From a virus, in IMG/VR virus record IMGVR_UViG_3300020159_000391, positions 1-24,595 of that record: a DNA stretch of 24,595 nt; one strand, given 5' to 3'. Position numbers and translations under genes: made by a program. Positions 1 through 4,960 of the stretch are shown here, one piece after another (within the stretch, counting starts at the first letter, position 1; every line of letters begins with the position of its first letter). The notes beneath the pieces were generated by a model. It was given only the letters and a program-made list of their open reading frames with translations. It did not search any database and had not been told where the DNA came from.

Positions 1-588
1 GGTCAGTCTGGCCAATCTGGTGTACAAACTGGTGCTACTGCACTAACAGATCCAGATACTGGTAAACCATACGAAAAAGAAAAACTTGCTGCCAAGTGGG
101 CAGAGAAACCAGCAGTGGCTCAAACAGCAGTATTACCACAAGCTACAACTCCAGGCGCCACTCCTTCAATTAAGTATAACAACGTTCCAGGTATTGGTTC
201 AAAATCTGTACCACAGAAAGCACCAAACTACGGCACAAACTTTGGTGGGTACAACTATGCATCACTACCAAAGCCAACGGCAACAACAGCACCAGTACCT
301 GCAGCACAAGAGCCTATCACAATTGGCGGACAAAAAATCAAACCATCTGATCCTGCATACAACAAGATCATGAAAGGTAATTTAGCTATGTCAGAAACAG
401 TTAATAAAGTTACTGCCATGCTAGAAAATGTACGCACACGTAGTGATGTTCGACGTATTCAAAACTACATTGACATTCAATGCCGCAAACACGGGATCTC
501 TGAATCAACACAACGCGAATTTGTAAAGTCTGTAACTCATGTTGCAGCACTTCGCAGACGTGAACATTCATCACTTCTTGGCAACTAA
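1..588 (+). CDS. Hypothetical Gln/Gly/Pro-rich protein, C-terminal part (5' end outside window)
   Basis: The frame is open from base 1 to the TAA at 586-588, so 195 residues of a longer protein are visible. The first half is low-complexity (repeated GQSGQSG at the edge, then Ala/Thr/Pro/Gln-rich with many AP and TT pairs), which suggests a flexible linker. The last 70 residues are different: charged, predicted mostly helical, with an Arg-rich run (VRTRSDVRRIQNYIDIQCRK) and the ending LRRREHSSLLGN. A GTG at 115 could start a 157-aa protein, but the frame continues upstream with the same composition and there is no Shine-Dalgarno sequence before 115, so I treat it as internal. I do not recognise the family. 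A structural or virion-associated role would fit the linker-plus-helix layout, but this is only a guess. Confidence 0.75.
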   Translation, partial: GQSGQSGVQTGATALTDPDTGKPYEKEKLAAKWAEKPAVAQTAVLPQATTPGATPSIKYNNVPGIGSKSVPQKAPNYGTNFGGYNYASLPKPTATTAPVPAAQEPITIGGQKIKPSDPAYNKIMKGNLAMSETVNKVTAMLENVRTRSDVRRIQNYIDIQCRKHGISESTQREFVKSVTHVAALRRREHSSLLGN

Positions 589-683
589 CACACCTTAGGA
601 CCGGTACTTGTTACCGTAGTGTGAGGCGGCTGCTGCCTTAGGATGAACGATTCGCTACCGGAATTCTTTAAAGTGAGCATTAT

Positions 684-704
684 TTGTTCTAGAGCAAGAC
701 AATT
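684..704 (+). repeat. 21-bp inverted element, left copy
   Basis: The core TTGTTCTAGAGCAAG is followed by ACAATT. The same 21 bases, with one change, occur in opposite orientation at 4578-4598. The first 14 bases are a near-palindrome (TTG-T-TCTAGA-G-CAA), as expected for an operator bound by a dimer. The copy lies 38 bp before the start of the gene at 743. The two copies point inward and enclose the four-gene convergent cassette. Confidence 0.7.
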
Positions 705-727
705 TTAATTTTTCCTGTAAAAGTCAG

Positions 728-735
728 TGTAAATA
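728..735 (+). promoter_or_regulatory. T4-late-like box TGTAAATA
   Basis: TGTAAATA differs from the T4 late consensus TATAAATA at one position. It ends 7 bp before the ATG at 743, and no Shine-Dalgarno sequence lies between. If used, transcription would start almost at the start codon and give a nearly leaderless mRNA. The paralogue on the other strand has the same arrangement (AATAAATA, 5 bp before its ATG), which is the main support. A single 8-bp AT-rich match is weak on its own. Confidence 0.3.
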
Positions 736-742
736 CTTTACA

Positions 743-1624
743 ATGATTATATCTTTTGAATTCCCAGACAAAACAATTGATCTCCAAGTAGATCTAGTAG
801 ACAACCCAGCAATACATAACTGGGCCAACCACTTTTTAACCAAACCGTTTGAGGTGAGGTCGCATGTGATTACTAACGTAAAGCCTCACAAGTTTGATCA
901 GGCAAAAGTATCAGAGTTGTATTCAAAATGTGTTAGCAATATAAATCGTATTAGGGAACTAGGACATCCGTTTGAAGGCTCCATGCCTGAGACTGTCGTA
1001 GACTTATCTAGAGACTGGTGCAATCAAGCACATAGATTTTTTACTCACACACAAAAGTTTGTTAACACAATGTCTAGACCAAAATTGTCGTTAGAAGAAT
1101 ACACTATAGTTCAACGCACACTGACTGATCGACTACAGGAGTTAAATGATGATATACATTTGATTGAAGATTATCTTGCGCCACTTCCGTTAGCACCTAT
1201 TGACTTTAGTGCTGATGAGATTTATTGTAGTGATTTCCCAACATATGATGCACCAGGCTGGTGGCAAATAGAACCCGAATGGAGAAGCTATCATACAGCG
1301 GATCATGCTACTGTAATCTTTGGTCCACAAATTTTAGGCAAAGCTATATTGCGTAGTTATTTGGACGGCGATAATCCCAACGATTGGGACACTACAGGAC
1401 ACTACTGCAACGGTGGCGCTTTGCTAATACAAGTTAGTGATTTTCGCAATCGCATATACACAAGCGAACCGTTTCAGAACTGGTTGAGTAAATGGGGAAT
1501 GACACCAGAACAAGCTGTGTATGATTTTCCTGTAGGTACCGTACAAGATCTTGATCTTGTGCAAGAAGTTTATCGTAGACTCAAAACTTCTACTGATCCA
1601 ATTAGAACTATATACAAAAAATGA
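743..1624 (+). CDS. Conserved-looking phage protein of unknown function, paralogue A
   Basis: A 293-aa protein of unknown function. It is soluble, acidic and Trp-rich in its second half, with no signal peptide or membrane segment. It resembles the 292-aa product encoded at 3663-4541 on the other strand. The first 20 residues align without gaps, with M1, I12, D13, D17, L18 and D20 identical. Near the C-terminus, DFPVGTVQDLDLVQ matches FCPIGKIDDLSKLE, and in the middle FGPQILGKAIL matches YPGEIMLDFPYVGKEPL in outline. The ATG has no Shine-Dalgarno sequence but lies just behind a late-like box and a 21-bp element shared with the paralogue. Its TGA overlaps the ATG of the oxygenase-like gene by 4 nt, so the two are probably co-translated. 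I cannot assign a function. Confidence 0.85.
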   Translation: MIISFEFPDKTIDLQVDLVDNPAIHNWANHFLTKPFEVRSHVITNVKPHKFDQAKVSELYSKCVSNINRIRELGHPFEGSMPETVVDLSRDWCNQAHRFFTHTQKFVNTMSRPKLSLEEYTIVQRTLTDRLQELNDDIHLIEDYLAPLPLAPIDFSADEIYCSDFPTYDAPGWWQIEPEWRSYHTADHATVIFGPQILGKAILRSYLDGDNPNDWDTTGHYCNGGALLIQVSDFRNRIYTSEPFQNWLSKWGMTPEQAVYDFPVGTVQDLDLVQEVYRRLKTSTDPIRTIYKK

Positions 1625-2322
1625 ATCATATACTAAAACAATTTTTTGAAGAAAACGCTGACAACAAGTTTGATTGGCCTGAGCTACCTCCTGGTGATCA
1701 GTACTCACAAACCAATTGGATATTGCATGAATGCACAGCACCTTGGTTCGAAATACACGGTATTGACGCTCCGTATAAAGCTATGCTAGCAGAAGCACAA
1801 GCACTAAAGGATATGTTTGTCGGACATCGTGATGAAGAAGACAAGCATCGAGGTTGGCGCAGTTTAGCTATTCACGGAATTGAAGCTACAAAAACAAATA
1901 TACCAGAAACATATGGATTAAACCCTAATGAAGTAACATACGATTGGACAGAGATACAAGATCGTTGTCCTAAAACTGTTAAGTTCTTTAAAGAATCATT
2001 CCCGTATGATGAGTACATGCGTGTGAGATTTATGTTACTTGAGCCAGGCGGCTACATTCTACCGCACAGTGATAATCAAAAGTGTTTTTTAGGTGCAGCA
2101 ATTAATATATCACTCAACCAACCTGACAACTGTGTGATGGTCAACAAGTACGGAACATTACCATTCCGGGACGAAGGTAGTATGTTCTTCTTTAACAATC
2201 ACTATGAGCATGCGGTGTACAATGGCGGTGATACAGATCGTATTCACATGATTGTACACGGACGCTACAACATGCAGAAGCTAGCTCCACTGATGATCAA
2301 TAGTTGGCCTAAACAACATTAA
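1621..2322 (+). CDS. Putative 2OG-Fe(II) oxygenase, aspartyl/asparaginyl hydroxylase-like
   Basis: A 233-aa protein with the residue pattern of a non-haem iron, 2-oxoglutarate dioxygenase. The double-stranded beta-helix part is in the second half: YMRVRFMLLEPGGYILPHSD gives the metal-binding H149-x-D151, HYEHAVYNGG gives the distal His H197, and TDRIHMIVHG gives R207, the likely 2-oxoglutarate anchor. Spacing and surrounding sequence (PGG before HxD, HAVYN around the distal His) are like the aspartyl/asparaginyl beta-hydroxylase group. The substrate is unknown: protein side chain, sugar, lipid or base are all possible in phages. It overlaps the upstream gene by ATGA. Its 3' end overlaps the converging 450-aa gene tail to tail by 14 bp, leaving no room for a terminator between them. 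Confidence 0.8.
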   Translation: MNHILKQFFEENADNKFDWPELPPGDQYSQTNWILHECTAPWFEIHGIDAPYKAMLAEAQALKDMFVGHRDEEDKHRGWRSLAIHGIEATKTNIPETYGLNPNEVTYDWTEIQDRCPKTVKFFKESFPYDEYMRVRFMLLEPGGYILPHSDNQKCFLGAAINISLNQPDNCVMVNKYGTLPFRDEGSMFFFNNHYEHAVYNGGDTDRIHMIVHGRYNMQKLAPLMINSWPKQH

Positions 2323-3661
2323 AGTATGTGGTGATGTTGCAATTTTCAAATGCAACCAGTGCATGATCTTGACTGGCAAGAACATCATTGAACTCATTAA
2401 ACTTGGCATTGGTCCAACGATGAGTTTTATAAAAACTCAAGTAGTCCATGTTAAACAAGTTACTGGTCCAGATATATGCACCTTTCTTAGACTTGCTGAT
2501 AGCATCTAACACAGGCTGATAATTTTCCAACAAGTTTACATTCACAAACTCAACATTCATGTTCTTGTATTTGTTCCAGGCCTGTTGAAACGACTCTGGA
2601 GTCATCTTGGTTAGAGAGAAGAACCAATCAATAATTTCTTTGAATGACTGGTGCTGATAATAGATTGGTCGCAAGTCTGGATTATCAAACTTGAACTTAT
2701 TGAGTAAGTCTTCGAGAGTATCAAAGTTTCCGTCCCATTCTGCTAGCAAGAACTTCTGCCATTTGATAGCAGCTGGACTTATATCAAACAATACCACATG
2801 TGAGTCTGGATCAAAATTGTCTTGTCCTACAATACATGCTGGTTTTACTCCACTAGCAACTCCTGCAAAGCAATCAAACTGTTTTATCTTTAGAGAGTGT
2901 GGATCGTTTAGTGGCTCGGTGTTTAACACATAGTAGCCAACACTCAAGCTACGAGTCATTTCGGACACTTCATGATGGAACCAAAACAACGGTGACTTTG
3001 AATCTTCTGGAACAAAGACTGGATCGTCAATAATACGTTTGATACCTTCTGCATTGTGTTCTGGATAGCAATAGTTTTTGCGTTCACGAACAGATGTAGG
3101 AACGTTAGTGATGTTATATCCAGCTGCAATCAGTTTAGAAATAACTTGTATACCAAATCCTTGATAATCACAAGTGTATTCTGCTGACTCCGGATGAGAG
3201 TGCAACCACCATGGCGTGTAATCATCATGTACATTATCCAAACTGCGTTCTGTTTTTCTAGTGTTTAATGTAATGTTACCACGCTGCTCCTCAAATGGGG
3301 GACACTCAATTTCTCTATATGCTATCAAGTCAATAGCAAACCACTGAGGATGAAAGTGAAAGTATCCTTGACGATCTAAGATATGACATGCCAGCGGTGA
3401 TTGTTGTGTAATAGCATGTTCAACTGTTTGTTGAATCTGTGCTTGTTCTCTGATGGTAGTACCAGCGGCAGCTACCACTGCCCATTTGTAAGTGCTAGCT
3501 AACGCAGTTAGTGTTTCTGTAATGTTTTTTGTATCAAATATTTTGTATTGATACTGACCGCCAAACTTGAATCTAGTTAGGTCGCATAAGTTTTCTTCTA
3601 TGTCTGCACAGGTGTCTGGCAAGTTGTTGTATAACACAACGGCAATGTCTTGATGATTCAT
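2309..3661 (-). CDS. Unknown 450-aa two-domain protein, possibly transferase-like
   Basis: I do not recognise the family. Residues 1-130 have an alternating alpha/beta pattern: IAVVLYNNLP at the start, WAVVAAAGTT at 60-69, and ACHILDRQGYFHFHPQWFAID at 91-111, which is reminiscent of GT-A-like phage proteins. A charged, Trp/His-rich linker follows. Residues 262-410 look Rossmann-like: FAGVASGVKPACIVG, then SHVVLFDISPAAIKWQKFL (an Asp after a hydrophobic strand, as in SAM-binding folds) and later GAYIWTSNLFN. A sugar transferase fused to a methyltransferase-like domain is one reading, not proven. The start has a Shine-Dalgarno-like AGGA about 5 bp upstream. It lies 1 bp downstream of the paralogue B stop, so the two minus-strand genes form an operon that converges on the oxygenase-like gene. 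Confidence 0.8.
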   Translation of the reverse strand: MNHQDIAVVLYNNLPDTCADIEENLCDLTRFKFGGQYQYKIFDTKNITETLTALASTYKWAVVAAAGTTIREQAQIQQTVEHAITQQSPLACHILDRQGYFHFHPQWFAIDLIAYREIECPPFEEQRGNITLNTRKTERSLDNVHDDYTPWWLHSHPESAEYTCDYQGFGIQVISKLIAAGYNITNVPTSVRERKNYCYPEHNAEGIKRIIDDPVFVPEDSKSPLFWFHHEVSEMTRSLSVGYYVLNTEPLNDPHSLKIKQFDCFAGVASGVKPACIVGQDNFDPDSHVVLFDISPAAIKWQKFLLAEWDGNFDTLEDLLNKFKFDNPDLRPIYYQHQSFKEIIDWFFSLTKMTPESFQQAWNKYKNMNVEFVNVNLLENYQPVLDAISKSKKGAYIWTSNLFNMDYLSFYKTHRWTNAKFNEFNDVLASQDHALVAFENCNITTYFNVV

Positions 3662-3662
3662 A

Positions 3663-4541
3663 TTATCCTATTAATTCGTAATTTGTAAGTTTTATAACTG
3701 GTGAAGTTCTGATGTATTCTAGTTTAGATAGGTCGTCAATTTTACCAATAGGGCAAAAACCAGACCTTGCTAACATGAGTTCAACACTATAGCCCATGTT
3801 GTCCAGCCTCTCCTTGTGTTGCATATACCAGTTGGTTAGTGCAGCATCAATATCTTTTGGCCAATCGCCGCCAGACCATTGTGTTGATGGACCTTTAGAT
3901 AAGTTCAACTTCCAACTAAAACTAATGTGTTCGATAATTTTGCATGCTTGCTCTAACATGTCGTTGTCGTTGTGCATCATGCAGTAGAGTGGTTCTTTGC
4001 CTACATACGGAAAGTCTAGCATAATCTCGCCTGGGTAAAGTATTCGTTTGAATACTGTATCCTTGGGCATTTCTGGTCTCTGAAGTTCTCCACGATACGT
4101 AAGCTGGATCATGTCTCTAGGTTTAAACTCATAATCAAGTTGTGCATCTTCTGACTCTAAGCTGTGCAAGCACCAATGTAATTCGTCAACCAACAGTCGC
4201 TGGTTATCTTCTAAGCCTTCGTATTTGTTTATCCCTGCTTTAACCTCAACATCTCTGTGCATTTGGTTAAAGATCACTTGGTTAGCTGCATAGTTTTCGG
4301 CACCGTGCAAGATAGTATAGTGCGCCCAATCTACTATGTTTTGTTGTTGTGCATCAGCAATCAGTTCTCTAAAATAATTGATGTTGAATCGATTATAGTC
4401 CTGCAATGAAGCCTCAGCCCAGTCTGGGCGATTGTTCTTAAGGGCTCGATGAGCGTTGTAAAATAACTCAGCTACTTCGGTATCGTAGAGGTCAATGTTG
4501 AAATCAATATCGTTGTTGATCTCGATGTGGAATTTAGGCAT
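3663..4541 (-). CDS. Conserved-looking phage protein of unknown function, paralogue B
   Basis: A 292-aa protein from the ATG at 4541. The frame also has an ATG at 4562 (seven more residues, MFKINIL), with a weak AGGG 4 bp before it. I prefer 4541 because the protein then aligns without gaps to the N-terminus of the paralogue at 743 (shared M1, I12, D13, D17, L18, D20). The distance to the 21-bp element also becomes 36 bp, against 38 bp in the paralogue. The C-terminal FCPIGKIDDLSKLE matches the paralogue's DFPVGTVQDLDLVQ. Overall identity is low and no catalytic motif or membrane segment is seen. It is the first gene of a minus-strand pair and runs opposite to the replication genes. The function is unknown. 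Confidence 0.8.
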   Translation of the reverse strand: MPKFHIEINNDIDFNIDLYDTEVAELFYNAHRALKNNRPDWAEASLQDYNRFNINYFRELIADAQQQNIVDWAHYTILHGAENYAANQVIFNQMHRDVEVKAGINKYEGLEDNQRLLVDELHWCLHSLESEDAQLDYEFKPRDMIQLTYRGELQRPEMPKDTVFKRILYPGEIMLDFPYVGKEPLYCMMHNDNDMLEQACKIIEHISFSWKLNLSKGPSTQWSGGDWPKDIDAALTNWYMQHKERLDNMGYSVELMLARSGFCPIGKIDDLSKLEYIRTSPVIKLTNYELIG

Positions 4542-4546
4542 TAAAA

Positions 4547-4554
4547 TATTTATT
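4547..4554 (-). promoter_or_regulatory. T4-late-like box AATAAATA on minus strand
   Basis: Read on the minus strand, AATAAATA is one base from TATAAATA and ends 5 bp before the ATG at 4541, mirroring the box before 743. There is no Shine-Dalgarno sequence between box and ATG. If the upstream ATG at 4562 is the real start, this stretch is coding and the box is coincidental. Confidence 0.3.
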
Positions 4555-4577
4555 TTGAACATGCTGCCCTAAACAAT

Positions 4578-4598
4578 AATTGACTTGCTCTAGAACAA
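4578..4598 (-). repeat. 21-bp inverted element, right copy
   Basis: On the minus strand this reads TTGTTCTAGAGCAAG followed by TCAATT, identical to 684-704 except for one base (T for A after CAAG). It ends 36 bp before the preferred start of paralogue B. Read on the plus strand, the same bases form the -35 box and most of the spacer of the dsbA-like promoter (4580-4608). A protein bound here could therefore affect transcription both ways. Confidence 0.7.
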
Positions 4599-4608
4599 CA
4601 TGTATAAT
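4580..4608 (+). promoter_or_regulatory. Sigma70-like promoter for the dsbA-like gene
   Basis: TTGACT (4580-4585), a 17-bp spacer, then a perfect TATAAT (4603-4608). The expected start near 4615 leaves a leader of about 13 nt containing AAGGAGAAC before the ATG at 4628. The near-palindrome TTGCTCTAGAACAA lies between the two boxes, in operator position. Confidence 0.75.
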
Positions 4609-4627
4609 AATAACTAAGGAGAACTTC

Positions 4628-4888
4628 ATGGAACAAAAGACTTTTAACGGTGATCAAAAGATCAAACTCATTCAAATGATCAACGAGGGTATGCAAGTAA
4701 CCCAGGAGATCGAAACACTCACTGGTGGGCTTAACGATACAATCAAAGCTGTAGCCGAAGAGTTAGAAATCAAACCTGGTGTTTTGAAGAAGGCCATTAA
4801 ACTAGCACACAAAGCTGAGTTTGGTAAGGCTAAACAAGATCATGAATTGCTTGAAACAATTCTTGAGACTGTGGGCAAAACATTATAA
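4628..4888 (+). CDS. dsbA: Small dsDNA-binding protein, T4 DsbA-like
   Basis: 86 aa from the ATG at 4628, chosen because AAGGAGAAC lies just upstream and a sigma70-like promoter ends 20 bp before it; the longer reading frame starting at 4580 would begin inside that promoter. The protein is small, charged and all-helical. It has a heptad-like N-terminal stretch (IKLIQMINEGMQVTQEIETL), then the basic segment IKPGVLKKAIKLAHKAEFGKAK, then an acidic C-terminal helix (HELLETILETVGKTL). This pattern is like the DsbA family of T4-like phages, double-stranded DNA-binding proteins proposed to assist late transcription. The assignment rests on recalled sequence style and position beside the polymerase gene, not on an alignment. 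Confidence 0.6.
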   Translation: MEQKTFNGDQKIKLIQMINEGMQVTQEIETLTGGLNDTIKAVAEELEIKPGVLKKAIKLAHKAEFGKAKQDHELLETILETVGKTL

Positions 4889-4960
4889 GTACTGTTTTAC
4901 AACAGCGAGTCGCTCACGTTACGAGCATGAATCACGGCTTACCGGCCACAAACGGAGATT
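4889..4960 (+). promoter_or_regulatory. Leader of the DNA polymerase gene with competing hairpins
   Basis: These 72 bp are more GC-rich than their surroundings. AGCG/CGCT (4904-4914, loop AGT) and GCTC/GAGC (4912-4926, loop ACGTTAC) share bases and cannot form together. GGAG at 4954-4957 is the ribosome binding site. No good sigma70 -10 box is seen. In T4, gp43 represses its own translation by binding a hairpin in its leader, so an analogous operator is possible here. Confidence 0.3.

Larger units (their letters stand above)
589..742 (+). other. Folded non-coding region between two genes
   Basis: These 154 bp hold no credible ORF but much complementarity. CACAC (589-593) pairs with GTGTG (619-623) around an inner CGGTA (602-606)/TACCG (612-616) stem with loop CTTGT. 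AGGCGG (624-629) pairs with CTGCCT (633-638), with one G-T wobble, around a three-base loop. CCTTAGGA occurs twice (593-600 and 636-643). A second TACCGG (656-661) is fully complementary to CCGGTA (601-606), so the first stem has a rival partner. No T-run follows, so it is not a standard intrinsic terminator. The rest (662-742) is AT-rich and carries the 21-bp element and the late-like box listed separately. It could be a small RNA, a 3' UTR structure or a processing site; the sequence does not decide. Confidence 0.45.

Noticed and set aside
115-588. GTG at 115 as the start of a separate 157-aa protein
   Set aside because: The same frame is open to base 1 with matching low-complexity composition, and there is no ribosome binding site before 115.
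3663-4562. ATG at 4562 as start of paralogue B
   Set aside because: It adds seven residues with no match in the paralogue and breaks the 36/38-bp spacing to the 21-bp element; it remains possible because of a weak AGGG upstream.
4580-4627. Longer start for the dsbA-like gene
   Set aside because: The extension lies within the sigma70-like promoter, and the ATG at 4628 has a good AAGGAGAAC.
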